In this document: piece after piece, positions 52,974-61,861 of the stretch | Numbering within the stretch: the stretch's first letter is position 1 | Layout of the letters: the number at the start of each line of letters is the position of its first letter | NCBI RefSeq assembly: GCF_001269885.1 | Contig: NZ_LHVH01000019.1 | Location: 186,001-250,000 of the forward strand | Direction: 5' to 3' | Length of the DNA stretch: 64,000 bases | DNA from: Pseudomonas kilonensis | GTDB taxonomy: Bacteria > Pseudomonadota > Gammaproteobacteria > Pseudomonadales > Pseudomonadaceae | Position numbers and translations under genes: made by a program | Notes under the pieces: generated by a model | The model's input: only the letters and a program-made list of their open reading frames with translations | Database searches by the model: none | What the model was told of the DNA's origin: nothing

Positions 52974-53492
52974 ATGAAATTGCGCCTGCTGACCGCTGCC
53001 TTGTTGTTCACCTGCACCCTGACTCACGCCGCTGAATCGAAACCCGTTCCCAAAGCCTTGGAAAAACAGATCGGACACCTGGTCGCGCTCATCAAGGACA
53101 GCTACGCCACCGGCTACCCCGAAGCAACGCTGGTGCAGACGCTGGACACCGGCGAGGACAGCCAGGTCACCCTCGCGGTCTTCACCGTCGAGGGCTTCGG
53201 CATGGGCAACAACTACAGCCAATACCTGGCGGCCTTTACGCCCGAAGAGAACGAGGAGGGTGTGCCGCATTACAGCCTGTTGGACGTGATGCGCATCGGT
53301 GGAGACAGCTGGCGTGCCATCGACAAACTGGATGCCAAGCTGGTCAGCGATCCGACCGGTGAGCAGACCCTGATCGACATTCCCGTGATGGAGAATACCG
53401 ACGAGGACGCACCGAATTTCCCAAGCAGGGCCACCGTGATTCACCTGTCTCTGGACGGGTCACAGGCAGTGCGGTTGGTTGAGATCAAGTAA
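52974..53492 (+). CDS. Exported hypothetical protein
   Basis: 172 residues with signal peptide MKLRLLTAALLFTCTLTHA cleaved before AESKPVP. The mature protein is acidic, without cysteines or a recognised domain; it mixes helix (KALEKQIGHLVALIKDSYA) and strand (TLAVFTVEGFGMGNNYSQYLAAF). No enzymatic motif is visible. It stands alone between the HIT and cupin-CMD genes. Likely periplasmic; function not known. Confidence 0.75.
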   Translation: MKLRLLTAALLFTCTLTHAAESKPVPKALEKQIGHLVALIKDSYATGYPEATLVQTLDTGEDSQVTLAVFTVEGFGMGNNYSQYLAAFTPEENEEGVPHYSLLDVMRIGGDSWRAIDKLDAKLVSDPTGEQTLIDIPVMENTDEDAPNFPSRATVIHLSLDGSQAVRLVEIK

Positions 53493-53601
53493 ATCGGATT
53501 TATGCGACTGCGATATGAGTGCTATGTAATTGGGATGGTTTATCGATTAATGCGGCGCGGGTAATTTGTTTCTCTACGATATCAATCGAGAGGAAAGCCA
53601 A

Positions 53602-54783
53602 ATGACTCTGCGTTCAACCGGTAGCCTTTGTTTTGCGCTATGCGCGGCGGCGCCTTTTGCCGGCGCCGCCAGTACAGAAAGCACCAGCGAGTCGCGGACT
53701 TCGCAACAGATCAGCCGAGCCGGCAGCCAGGCTTCAGTCGCAGGCCCGGCGGACTATTTCACCGGGCGAGTGCGCGTTGATCCATTATTCCCGGCAACCC
53801 ATGAAATCAATGCCTCCGGCGCCTACGTCAGCTTCGAGCCGGGCGCGCGCTCGGCTTGGCATACCCATCCGGCCGGACAACGCTTGGTGGTGATTTCCGG
53901 TGTCGGCCTGACGCAGGAATGGGGCAAACCCGTGCAGCAGATCCGCCCGGGCGATGTGATCGTCTGCCCGCCGGGCGTCAAGCATTGGCATGGCGCCGCA
54001 CCGACGAGCGCCATGACCCACCTGGCTGTGACCGGCACGGTGGAGGGCAAAAACGTGGAGTGGCTGGAGAAGGTCAGCGAAGAACAATACGGCGCGGCTG
54101 GAGTGTCGACGCCATCGACCAAGCCGGAGGCCGTGGCGGTTTCGCAAACCCTGTCGGCCCAGCAGCAAGCCATCCCGTTGATTGCTGCCGCCATGGCGAC
54201 GAGCAACATGCCTGGCCTCAATACCGCCTTGAATCAAGGGCTGGATGCCGGCCTCACCGTCAGCGAGGCGAAGGAAGTCCTGGTGCAGCTTTACGCCTAC
54301 AGCGGCTTTCCCCGCAGCCTCAACGCCCTCGGCGAATTGATGAAAGTGGTCGAGGCGCGCAAGCAACGCGGCGTCCAGGACGACCCGGGTCGTGAGCCCG
54401 CTCGCCCGGTGCCTACCGGCGATGCGCTGCTGGCGGCGGGCAAGGCCAATCAGACGCGCATTGCCGGTGCGCCCGTCCAAGGGCCGTTGTTCGACTTCGT
54501 CCCGGTCATCAACCAGTACTTGCAGACGCACCTGTTCGGCGACATTTTCGAGCGTGACAACCTGGACTGGCAAAGCCGTGAGCTGGCGACAGTCGCCGCG
54601 TTGGCGGTCACCCCCGGCGTGGAGTCACAACTGCGCTCGCACATGGCCGCCAGCCTGCGCGTCGGCTTGAGCGCTGCCCAGTTGCGGCAGTTGATCCAGT
54701 TACTGGGCGAGCAGGGCGACGCCGCCGCGGCCAAGCGTGCCAGTGACGCGTTGGACACCGTCCAGGCCAGTCAACCTTCATAA
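53602..54783 (+). CDS. Secreted cupin - carboxymuconolactone decarboxylase-like fusion
   Basis: 393 residues from the ATG at 53602 with GAGAGGAAAG upstream. Signal peptide MTLRSTGSLCFALCAAAPFAGA. Cupin domain ~65-150 with metal ligands in HTHPAGQ and HWHGA (GARSAWHTHPAGQRLVV; PPGVKHWHG). Then two CMD/AhpD-like helical segments (~200-270 VSEAKEVLVQLYAYSGFPRSLNAL, and ~310-390 RELATVAALAVTPG). No CxxC redox pair is seen in the CMD parts. Cupin-CMD proteins of this type are annotated as mandelonitrile-lyase-like or tautomerase-like; the reaction is not settled. It converges on the LysR gene with 13 bp of overlap. Confidence 0.88.
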   Translation: MTLRSTGSLCFALCAAAPFAGAASTESTSESRTSQQISRAGSQASVAGPADYFTGRVRVDPLFPATHEINASGAYVSFEPGARSAWHTHPAGQRLVVISGVGLTQEWGKPVQQIRPGDVIVCPPGVKHWHGAAPTSAMTHLAVTGTVEGKNVEWLEKVSEEQYGAAGVSTPSTKPEAVAVSQTLSAQQQAIPLIAAAMATSNMPGLNTALNQGLDAGLTVSEAKEVLVQLYAYSGFPRSLNALGELMKVVEARKQRGVQDDPGREPARPVPTGDALLAAGKANQTRIAGAPVQGPLFDFVPVINQYLQTHLFGDIFERDNLDWQSRELATVAALAVTPGVESQLRSHMAASLRVGLSAAQLRQLIQLLGEQGDAAAAKRASDALDTVQASQPS

Positions 54784-55664
54784 CGCAAGGCTTCGCGCAG
54801 CAACGTGAAGGCCGGTGAACTTTGGCGGCGACTGGGGTAGTAGAGGTGGTAGCCGGAGAACGGCTCGCACCAATCTTCCAGCACCCGAATCAACCGGCCT
54901 TGCGCGACGGCGTCCTGCACCAGGTCCTCCGGCATGAAGGCCAGCCCCAACCCTTGAAGCGCGGCCTCCAGGCGCATCGCAATGGTGTTGAAAACCAGTT
55001 GGCCTTCTACCCGGACTTTCAATTCCTGCCCGTTTTTCTCGAATTCCCAGACATAAAGGCCGCCATGGGTCGGCATGCGCAGGTTGATGCAATTGTGCGC
55101 CGTAAGGTCATCTGGAATGACCGGCTTGGCATGCCGGGCGAAATACGCGGGCGAGCCCACCACCGCCATGCGCATGTCGGGGCCGATGCGCAGGGCAATC
55201 ATGTCCTTGGCCACCTGTGGACCCAGCCGCACACCGGCGTCGAAACCCTCCGCGACGATGTCGGTAAACCCGTAGTCGACGATGATTTCAATATTGAGAT
55301 CGGGATGGTCAGGCAACAACCTGGCGAGCACGGATTGCAGGATCGTGATTGCGGAGTGCTCACCCGCGGTGATGCGCAATTTACCCGCCGGTTTATCGCG
55401 AAACGCACTGAGCATCGCCATCTCGTTATCGATCTCTTCGAACCGCGGCGCGACCACCCGCAGCAGGTGTTCACCTGCTTCGGTCGGGGCAACACTTCGA
55501 GTGGTTCGCGAGAGCAGCCTGACCCCCAGCCGCTCCTCCAACTGACGCATCGCCCGGCTCAGCGCCGGTTGCGACATGCCGAGTTTGGCCGCTGCGCGGG
55601 TGAAGCTGCGCTCCTGGGCTACGGCGGCGAAGATGGCGAGTTGGTCGTAGCGTTCGGTGGTCAT
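54771..55664 (-). CDS. LysR-family transcriptional regulator
   Basis: 297 residues. HTH YDQLAIFAAVAQERSFTRAAAKLGMSQPALSRAMRQLEERLGVRLL, then an effector-binding domain (~90-290). It belongs to the large group of LysR proteins near oxidoreductase and CMD genes. It converges on the cupin-CMD gene, its last four codons overlapping that gene's end, so regulation of it is plausible; the divergent neighbour is the DUF1353 gene. Confidence 0.92.
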   Translation of the reverse strand: MTTERYDQLAIFAAVAQERSFTRAAAKLGMSQPALSRAMRQLEERLGVRLLSRTTRSVAPTEAGEHLLRVVAPRFEEIDNEMAMLSAFRDKPAGKLRITAGEHSAITILQSVLARLLPDHPDLNIEIIVDYGFTDIVAEGFDAGVRLGPQVAKDMIALRIGPDMRMAVVGSPAYFARHAKPVIPDDLTAHNCINLRMPTHGGLYVWEFEKNGQELKVRVEGQLVFNTIAMRLEAALQGLGLAFMPEDLVQDAVAQGRLIRVLEDWCEPFSGYHLYYPSRRQSSPAFTLLREALRYEG

Positions 55665-55864
55665 TGATCCGTCTCTGGTATGAGCAGGGAGGGATTATGG
55701 CATCTGCCGGATTAATTGGCTGAGCCATTTGGCGTGAGGATCTGCCTGGAAAATTGACTGCTATAGTCAACCGGCAGCCCCTGATGTAAGTGAAGTTCGT
55801 AGCGCCAAGCGCCATAAAAATGATTTGAGTTGGCTGATTGTTATATCGACAAGGAGAGGGCGAT

Positions 55865-56584
55865 ATGCGTAAGGCTATAGCGCTTATGGTGCTGTTAATG
55901 GGTGTCGCAAATACACTGTTTGCGAGTCAGTTTACAGGGGAACTGACATTGCTCCCTGAAGGTTGCCAATTGACCAAGGAGCGAAAGTGTCAGTTAGGCT
56001 CCATGCTTACGTTCAAGGCGCCAAATGGCTTGGTTTGGCAAACCGATATTTGGAAAGCAGGCAATCATGAGTCAGGCACCACGGATGGCGCTTCGATCCC
56101 GAAATGGGCGCAACCTATAATCGGCGATGCTTACGACGAGTCTTTCTTGAAGGCGGCAATTGTTCACGATCACTATTGCTATAAAGAGAATCGGGTTCGG
56201 TCGTGGGTTGAAACGCATCGGATGTTCTATTACGCGCTCATCGATCTTGGTATTGATAAAGCCAAGGCGAAGACCATGTACTTTGCTGTCTTTACTTTTG
56301 GACCTCACTGGAAGGATGTTGTCGCTGGAGAGGTGTGTGGGGAAAATTGCATCAAGACGTTAGCGCCTTCTGGGCTGGTTTCAGAAGAAAGTCAGCTCAA
56401 TTGGGAGCGCTCAATAACGACGACACAAAACTTCAAGGCGGCTGTTGAGGCGGATCCGAACATGAGTCTCGATGAAATCGAAGCGTATGCCGAGGCGGCC
56501 AAGCCAAATGATTTTTACGTGGGTCAGGGGAGTACGTATGTCGCCGAGGGCGTGAATGATCCCAATTTGTTACAGAAGTACTAG
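55865..56584 (+). CDS. DUF1353 family exported protein
   Basis: 239 residues from the ATG at 55865 with AAGGAGAGG upstream. Signal peptide MRKAIALMVLLMGVANTLFA. The DUF1353 core is clear: TTDGASIPKWAQPIIGDAYD, AAIVHDHYC, SWVETHRMFYYALIDLGI, and TMYFAVFTFGPHW. Four extra cysteines (CQLTKERKC, CGENC) suggest disulfides in the periplasm. DUF1353 proteins are common in phages and mobile islands; function unknown. Base composition is visibly AT-richer than the neighbours, which supports acquisition. Confidence 0.88.
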   Translation: MRKAIALMVLLMGVANTLFASQFTGELTLLPEGCQLTKERKCQLGSMLTFKAPNGLVWQTDIWKAGNHESGTTDGASIPKWAQPIIGDAYDESFLKAAIVHDHYCYKENRVRSWVETHRMFYYALIDLGIDKAKAKTMYFAVFTFGPHWKDVVAGEVCGENCIKTLAPSGLVSEESQLNWERSITTTQNFKAAVEADPNMSLDEIEAYAEAAKPNDFYVGQGSTYVAEGVNDPNLLQKY

Positions 56585-56780
56585 CTTGGTCAGGATACAC
56601 GTCACATCGCACCCGTCGCGCAGCGCTTCGGTGGTGGAAGGGTTAAACGAGCTTGTCGTAGGAAGCGACGGAGCGAATATTCCCCATTGACTTGCAGGAC
56701 ATTTCCTAGAAAATTCCAGTCCCTTGCGCCTGCTGATTTCGGTGCCTAGTCTTTGTCCACCGCTGCCATTCAGCGGTCGG

Positions 56781-56985
56781 GTTTAGCAGCTCGGAATCAC
56801 GTTAGGCGCACGGCAACTGCCTTCAGTGCGGGCATTTTCATTGCTCGAATTCTTATGGCGGCTGTGCGCAGGGCATCCTCGGGTGCGCCGGTTTCCTAAC
56901 GTACCGGTCTGCTAACCTGCGCGCGGCTGCCACCCACTCGTTTAGCAGCGAACGTGGCAGCTCTCACTTACGTTAGGAGCATTCC
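56781..56985 (+). ncRNA. C4 antisense RNA-like leader element controlling the DUF6124 gene
   Basis: Core fold 56865-56923: closing stem TGCGCAGG/CCTGCGCG, hairpin GCATC/GGTGC, and hairpin CCGGT/ACCGG whose loop is TTCCTAACGT (56893-56902). The last is the GCCGGTTTCCT hallmark of C4 antisense RNAs. The loop is complementary over nine bases to ACGTTAGGA at 56970-56978, which is the ribosome site of the gene starting at 56986. CTGCTAA (56909-56915) pairs TTAGCAG at 56942-56948, and GCTGCCAC pairs GTGGCAGC. An upstream copy of the targets (TTTAGCAG...ACGTTAGG, 56782-56806) could compete. Recognised by pattern; not searched against Rfam. Confidence 0.72.
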
Positions 56986-57327
56986 ATGGACAAACTCATC
57001 CCCGACCCACCCGTTCCACCGCTGCACCTGGACATCGCGGCCGACGCCAACGCCGAACGTGTCATCGATTCCTATCTGAACCCTAAACCCGCCCAGCCTG
57101 ACAAGAAGCCACCTCCAGAGCAGCTATTCGCCGTCGTGGAGGGTGTCGATGCTGAAAGCCTGTTGGCCAACCTCAGCGAAACCTTGGCCTCTGCCAATGC
57201 CATGGCCGGCGATTTGGCGTTCGACCTGGAGGATTCTCGACGGCATGTTGCACTAGGGCTGCAACAATTGATTGAACTAGGTCTGCTATTGGCAAACCGG
57301 GCGCTGGATGTCATCGACCCTAGATAA
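56986..57327 (+). CDS. DUF6124 family protein (DUF3077-like)
   Basis: 113 residues. Proline-rich acidic start (MDKLIPDPPVPPLHLD), then the family core HVIDSYLNP-like RVIDSYLNPK, the LFAVVEGVDAESLLANLSETLASANAMAGDLAFDLE helix and ALGLQQLIELGLLLANRALD. Several paralogues of this Pseudomonas-specific family are usual in one genome; function unknown. Translation is probably controlled by the C4-like RNA just upstream, whose loop covers the TTAGGAG ribosome site. A perfect 11-bp hairpin follows at 57367-57396. Confidence 0.85.
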   Translation: MDKLIPDPPVPPLHLDIAADANAERVIDSYLNPKPAQPDKKPPPEQLFAVVEGVDAESLLANLSETLASANAMAGDLAFDLEDSRRHVALGLQQLIELGLLLANRALDVIDPR

Positions 57328-57366
57328 GCGTTTGGTGGAATAGATTCCATTTTCCCAAGATGGATC

Positions 57367-57396
57367 GGGTCGGAAGCGAAGGGCTGCTTCCGACCC
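57367..57396 (+). terminator. Perfect GGGTCGGAAGC / GCTTCCGACCC hairpin after the DUF6124 gene
   Basis: 11-bp perfect stem with an 8-nt loop, 40 bp after the stop codon. It is followed by AAAGCGGACATTG, a tail similar to that of other palindromes in this islet (AAGAACGGAC at 57782-57791). It may be a terminator, a member of an intergenic palindrome family, or both. Confidence 0.5.
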
Positions 57397-57514
57397 AAAG
57401 CGGACATTGCCAAGGGACGATTAGCAGATAGTGGTCGGAAACGTCACTGAAAGATTTTGAGGCGCAGAGGTTTAAATATAGAGTAATGACAGCTCTGGTT
57501 CGCTTGGTATTTGA

Positions 57515-57718
57515 ATGAACGATTCTTCCGATATTGACTGTGTAACCCTGAAGGTGACGAAGCGAGAGCTTAGGTATCTCATTGCATGTGGGCCAGCTCT
57601 CGCGCAGAACATTCCGTCCGAATCACTTCCTACATATTGTGGAATGACGAAAGACGAGATCATCGCCGTAACACTGAAGCTGAGGGCGTTAGCGAATAGC
57701 CTGGGCGTAGACGTGTGA
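57515..57718 (+). CDS. Small hypothetical protein
   Basis: 67 residues (MNDSSDIDCVTLKVTKRELRY...). Codon pattern and amino-acid balance look protein-like: a short strand, then two amphipathic helices (KRELRYLIACGPALAQNI and KDEIIAVTLKLRALANSLGV). No ribosome site is clear ahead of the ATG, and a longer opposing frame overlaps it, so the call is tentative. No family recognised. It is followed by a palindromic repeat at 57736. Confidence 0.45.
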   Translation: MNDSSDIDCVTLKVTKRELRYLIACGPALAQNIPSESLPTYCGMTKDEIIAVTLKLRALANSLGVDV

Positions 57719-57735
57719 TCAGCATGCTGTCCAGC

Positions 57736-57792
57736 GTCCGCTTCTGGCCGATAGCTGCCTGTCGTGAGGGCTGCAATCGGCCAAGAACGGAC
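57736..57792. repeat. Palindromic intergenic repeat (GTCCGCTTCTGGCCGAT...)
   Basis: Left arm GTCCGCTTCTGGCCGATAGC and right arm CTGCAATCGGCCAAGAACGGAC form an imperfect ~24-bp inverted repeat around GTCGTGAGG. A diverged relative lies at 58751-58805 (CGGCTTCTGGGCCGAAAGCTGCCCGTTGTGAAGG in two parts), so this is a repeat family within the islet. Confidence 0.7.
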
Positions 57793-57949
57793 GTTTAGAG
57801 CAGAAAAATAAATCTGTTCTCTTTTCCCAATGGACATCACCGCGGCGTACGCAGGGCTATCGCGTGGTGCGCGCAGCGCTCTCTACAAAGGCACCTGAGC
57901 ACTTGGGGCCGCGCAATGAGGCGAAGCATGGACTTCGCGTACGCTAACG

Positions 57950-58537
57950 TTATGCCTGAACCAATGCATTAAAGAACCACTCGTAGGGTGCCCGTGGGTT
58001 GTATTGGGGAAAATACACAACTAGCACGGTTGAAGTTACAAGCACCAGCACCACCAACAGCGCGGTAAGCAGCTTTACCGACGTCGAAAGAGGTGGATTG
58101 GGCGGGCCGTATTTATTAATCGCTTTACGCCCCGGAAGCATGAAGAGCGGAAGCGTTATCACAAAGCCGATAACAGGGACTACGCTGAGAATTCCCCATA
58201 TCATCGGACTCCAGCCTAGATCACGTGCCCTGCGTACCAGTAGAGACACGTTGAGCAGGATGGCAGGAACGACAACGGTGACACCGACTATCAGCAAAAC
58301 CACCAGTTGATGGCGCAACCCCACCATAAAGAACGTCAGCAAAATGCACGGAAGAACCAGCACCAAGGGCACATGAATCAGCCAGAAGCGCGCCAGAGAA
58401 ATACGCCCGGAAAAACCCAAAATCTTGGGGTTTGAAAACGTGACAACCTCGTCGTCAATCAGTTGGGCGTCGCCCGGTTGGTATGGGTTTTCGATTTCGC
58501 TGCTGATGCTGCCGAAAACGGGTTCTATCCGGGCCAT
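57950..58537 (-). CDS. DUF805 family membrane protein
   Basis: 195 residues. About 40 polar N-terminal residues, then GFSGRISLARFWLIHV (DUF805 start), four membrane segments, the conserved VRRARDLGWSPMIWG loop, and LPGRKAINKYGPPNPP before a last helix. DUF805 proteins are inner-membrane proteins of unknown role. Lower GC than the window average and position within the repeat-bearing islet suggest acquisition. Confidence 0.88.
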   Translation of the reverse strand: MARIEPVFGSISSEIENPYQPGDAQLIDDEVVTFSNPKILGFSGRISLARFWLIHVPLVLVLPCILLTFFMVGLRHQLVVLLIVGVTVVVPAILLNVSLLVRRARDLGWSPMIWGILSVVPVIGFVITLPLFMLPGRKAINKYGPPNPPLSTSVKLLTALLVVLVLVTSTVLVVYFPQYNPRAPYEWFFNALVQA

Positions 58538-58838
58538 TTAGTGCTATTCCCTTATGTTTGATGGTGCTATTCACTTCACAACGTTTACGCCTCATATCTA
58601 ATCGAAGGCCGGCATCAAACTCAAGAGAAAAGACGCTATCGTGTAAGGGGGGCTGTGTGCACCACAGCATGTGTGGGGCTGTCGCAAGGTGCGCGCCGTG
58701 CACCTTATGAAGCCGCTAGTAAAAAGGCGGGTCATGTCCCTACTCTGAACGACGGCTTCTGGGCCGAAAGCTGCCCGTTGTGAAGGACAGCTGACGACCC
58801 AAAACACCCACTTGCAGTTCACCCCAGGCCCTTCACGC
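58538..58838. other. Intergenic region of the islet
   Basis: 301 bp between the DUF805 start and the ABC exporter stop. It holds the diverged palindromic repeat at 58751-58805; no gene or RNA was identified in the rest. The promoter of the DUF805 gene should lie near 58538-58620, which is AT-richer. Confidence 0.5.
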
Positions 58839-60698
58839 TTAGACCTGATCCATCGCCTCCGTCACCCCCCGATCCTCACCCAGGAACCCACCACTCTGAT
58901 GGTGCCACAGCCGCGCATAAATACCGTTCTTGGCGAGCAATTCAGCGTGGGTACCCTGTTCAATAATGCGCCCATCATCCATGACAATCAGCCGATCCAT
59001 CGCCGCAATCGTCGACAGTCGATGAGCAATGGCGATGACAGTTTTACCCTGCATCATTTCATCGAGGCTTTCCTGGATGGCCACTTCGACTTCCGAATCC
59101 AGCGCGCTGGTCGCCTCGTCGAGGAGCAGGATCGGGGCGTTCTTGAGCATCACCCGGGCAATCGCGACGCGCTGGCGCTGGCCGCCCGACAGCTTGATGC
59201 CGCGCTCGCCCACCAGGGTGTCGTAGCCGGAGTGACCTTGGCGGTCGCTCAGTTGGCTGATGAACTCATCGGCCTGGGCATTGGCCGCGGCACGGCGGAT
59301 TTGCGCGTCGCTTGCATCGGGGCGGCCGTAGGCGATGTTGTCGCGAATGGAGCGGTGCAGCAGGGACGTATCCTGGGTGACCATGCCGATGGCGCTGCGC
59401 AGGCTGTCTTGCGTCACGTGCGCAATGTCTTGCCCGTCAATGCGAATCTGCCCGCTGTCGACGTCATAGAAGCGCAGCAGCAAGTTGATGAGCGTGGATT
59501 TGCCCGCGCCGGAACGGCCTACCAGGCCGATTTTCTCGCCCGGGCGAATGTTCAGGCTCAAGCCATCGAGCACCTGGCGTTCACCGTTGTAGTTGAAACT
59601 CACATTGTCGAAGGTGACCGCGCCGCCAGAGGTCTCCAGCCCCCCGGCGTCCGGCGCATCCTGCACCTTGGGGCCGCGGGTCAGGGTGGTCATGCCGTCC
59701 TGCACGGTGCCGATGCTCTCGAACAGCGAGGTCATTTGCCACATGATCCAGTGCGACATGCCATTGATACGCAACGCCATGGCGGTGATTGCCGCCACGG
59801 CACCGGCGCCGACTTCACCCTGGTGCCACAGCCAAAGCGCATAACCGCCTGCGGCCATGATCAAGCCCACCACCAACGCCTGGTTGACGATCTCGAACTG
59901 GCTGACCAGGCGCATCTGGCGAAAGCCGGTCTGCTTGAAATCCTCCATGGCCGCGCGCGCGAAGTGCGCTTCACGATTGGAATGGGAGAACAGCTTCACG
60001 GTGGTGATGTTGGTGTAGGCGTCCGAGATCCGTCCGGTCATCGAGGAGCGCGCATGGGCCTGTTCCTGTCCGACTTTCCCCAGGCGGGGCACGAAGTAGA
60101 GCATGGCCAGCCCGAACAGCACGATCCAGGCAAGGAAAGGCAGCATCAGTTTCAGGGCGAAGCCGCCGGCCAATGCGATGATCGCGATGAAATACACGCC
60201 GATCCCGGGTGCGATCTCGATCAGGGTGAACAGCACGTCGCGCACGGCCAGCGCCGTCTGCATCACCTTGGTGGTGACCCGGCCGGAGAACTCATCGGAA
60301 AAAAACGACAGGCTTTGCCGCAGCATCAGGCGGTGAAAGTCCCAACGCAGCCGCAGCGGCAGATTGATCGCCAATACCTGGTGCTGCACCATCGTACGCA
60401 GCGCCACCAGCCCGATGCTGGCCACCATGACGATGCCCATACCCCACAGCACGCGACTTTCCTGCGCCGCCGCCTCACCACCGGCTTGCCAGGTCGAGAG
60501 CAGGTCCACGACCTGACCGAGGAAAGAAAACAGCCAGGCTTCGTAGATCGACACACCGGCGCTGAGCAGCGCAAACGCAAGGATGTAACCGCGGGCGCCC
60601 CGTGTGCACGCCCACAGAAACCGAGCCAGGCCTGCGGGTGGCGGCGGTACCTCGTCGGGCGGGAAGGGGTCGAGTCTTTGTTCAAACACGCGAAGCAT
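58839..60698 (-). CDS. ABC exporter, fused permease and ATPase (MsbA/MdlB-like)
   Basis: 619 residues from the ATG at 60696-60698 (MLRVFEQRLDPFP) with GGAGA six bases upstream; a start seven codons earlier lacks a ribosome site. Six-helix membrane domain (~45-320), then the ATPase: Walker A GLVGRSGAGKST, Q loop GMVTQDTSLLH, signature KLSGGQRQRVAIAR, Walker B ILLLDEATSALD, and H loop IAHRLSTI. It works as a homodimer or half-transporter exporting lipid or drug-like molecules; the substrate is unknown. Monocistronic. Confidence 0.94.
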   Translation of the reverse strand: MLRVFEQRLDPFPPDEVPPPPAGLARFLWACTRGARGYILAFALLSAGVSIYEAWLFSFLGQVVDLLSTWQAGGEAAAQESRVLWGMGIVMVASIGLVALRTMVQHQVLAINLPLRLRWDFHRLMLRQSLSFFSDEFSGRVTTKVMQTALAVRDVLFTLIEIAPGIGVYFIAIIALAGGFALKLMLPFLAWIVLFGLAMLYFVPRLGKVGQEQAHARSSMTGRISDAYTNITTVKLFSHSNREAHFARAAMEDFKQTGFRQMRLVSQFEIVNQALVVGLIMAAGGYALWLWHQGEVGAGAVAAITAMALRINGMSHWIMWQMTSLFESIGTVQDGMTTLTRGPKVQDAPDAGGLETSGGAVTFDNVSFNYNGERQVLDGLSLNIRPGEKIGLVGRSGAGKSTLINLLLRFYDVDSGQIRIDGQDIAHVTQDSLRSAIGMVTQDTSLLHRSIRDNIAYGRPDASDAQIRRAAANAQADEFISQLSDRQGHSGYDTLVGERGIKLSGGQRQRVAIARVMLKNAPILLLDEATSALDSEVEVAIQESLDEMMQGKTVIAIAHRLSTIAAMDRLIVMDDGRIIEQGTHAELLAKNGIYARLWHHQSGGFLGEDRGVTEAMDQV

Positions 60699-60787
60699 GG
60701 GGGTCTCCAAAACGATCAATTAAGGAGATTCTGCCATTTAAAGGTGGCTTTGAGGGTTCTGTGGCGCCGCTGTCGAATTGACTGCTC

Positions 60788-61747
60788 TCAGGGATTGGAG
60801 CTCATCCGGCCCCGGATCGCCATGCGCAGACAACCCCAGGCGATGAATCCGATGATCAACACCTCGGCCATGCCCACCAGCATGTTGAATGAGAAGGTGA
60901 GCGGTTGCTCGGCCCAGTAGAAGGTGGTCGTGCCCGTTCGACCGCCGACCCGCAGCCGCCCGGCAAACAGAGCGGGCACCAATGCGATGACGCGACTCAG
61001 CTCCAATAGTGCCAGGAAAACACCCATTAGAAGGAGCAGGGCGCGTGCGGGCGTGCCGAGTTTTTCGGTGGCTTCATGGGCAGGCGTGAGCCCCTTGGCT
61101 TTGCGCTGCCTGGCTTCCCTCACCGCTTTACCGCTGGTTGGGGCTGGAGCAGGCCTGTAGGTTGCCTTCTTCACACCCGCCGTCGAGCCCACCACGACTT
61201 CGGTGGGCACTGCCACGTTCAGGTAGTCGGCCAGCTCACGCAACCACAAGTCGGTGCGTTGACTTCCTGGCACCACCGGAACGTTGTCGGTCGTCAGGCG
61301 GTGTTCGCTGCCATCGCGCATCACCAGCCACAGTTGGGTGTAGGCGGGCTCGGCATCTTGGCGGCGGCGAAGTTCGAGGCATTTGGGGGTATCGATTCTA
61401 AACACCGAATGCACACGCTCGCGGCGCCCAAAAAAGTTTCGGGTGCGGCGCTTGCCTTCACCGTCGCGTCGCGATAACAGCAAGGTCTCGCGGATGCCGG
61501 TGTACACCATCAGGAGGAGGCCGAGTGCAGGAATCAGCAGCAGCCCGAGCACGATCAGCAGTGAAGTCAGCGGATCCAGGTCAGTCAGGGGCGAGCCTTC
61601 ATCAGCGATCACAAACACGGCTAACGCCATCGGCATGATGAAGGCTAGCGCGCCGGTCAGCAGTACGAAGGCGCTCTGCACCAGATTGCGCGAGTGGATG
61701 TACAGGTCATCCTGGGCGGTGCGCTCGAACCGATGTCCAAACAACAT
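60788..61747 (-). CDS. Hypothetical inner-membrane protein
   Basis: 319 residues from the ATG at 61745-61747, with AGGAGG upstream. Two N-terminal membrane helices (~25-48, ~62-83), a central soluble domain (~90-235) with a pleckstrin-like strand pattern (ERVHSVFRIDTPKCLELRRR, YTQLWLVMRDGSEHRLTTDN), and two C-terminal helices (~238-258, ~290-308). No known family was recognised. It lies 89 bp upstream of the ABC exporter gene on the same strand and might be cotranscribed. Confidence 0.8.
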   Translation of the reverse strand: MLFGHRFERTAQDDLYIHSRNLVQSAFVLLTGALAFIMPMALAVFVIADEGSPLTDLDPLTSLLIVLGLLLIPALGLLLMVYTGIRETLLLSRRDGEGKRRTRNFFGRRERVHSVFRIDTPKCLELRRRQDAEPAYTQLWLVMRDGSEHRLTTDNVPVVPGSQRTDLWLRELADYLNVAVPTEVVVGSTAGVKKATYRPAPAPTSGKAVREARQRKAKGLTPAHEATEKLGTPARALLLLMGVFLALLELSRVIALVPALFAGRLRVGGRTGTTTFYWAEQPLTFSFNMLVGMAEVLIIGFIAWGCLRMAIRGRMSSNP

Positions 61748-61861
61748 GCAGACCTCCTGGTGCGCCGCTTTTAGATCGATCAATGGGGCGTACAAGCAGT
61801 GGCACGCCGCAGGCCTGGATCGTGTTTTACGCCGCGCAGAATACCTCATGCCCAGACAAAA

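Noticed and set aside
56585..56985. Possible integron attC sites (CCTAAC...GTTAGG ends)
   Set aside because: The paired CCTAACG/CGTTAGG elements are better explained as C4-type loop and ribosome-site complementarity; no integrase or cassette array with repeated sites is present.
57840..57960. GCTAACGTTATGCC resembling the end of an integron cassette
   Set aside because: The 7-mer does not fit GTTRRRY, the partner core site is not found, and the adjoining gene is on the opposite strand.
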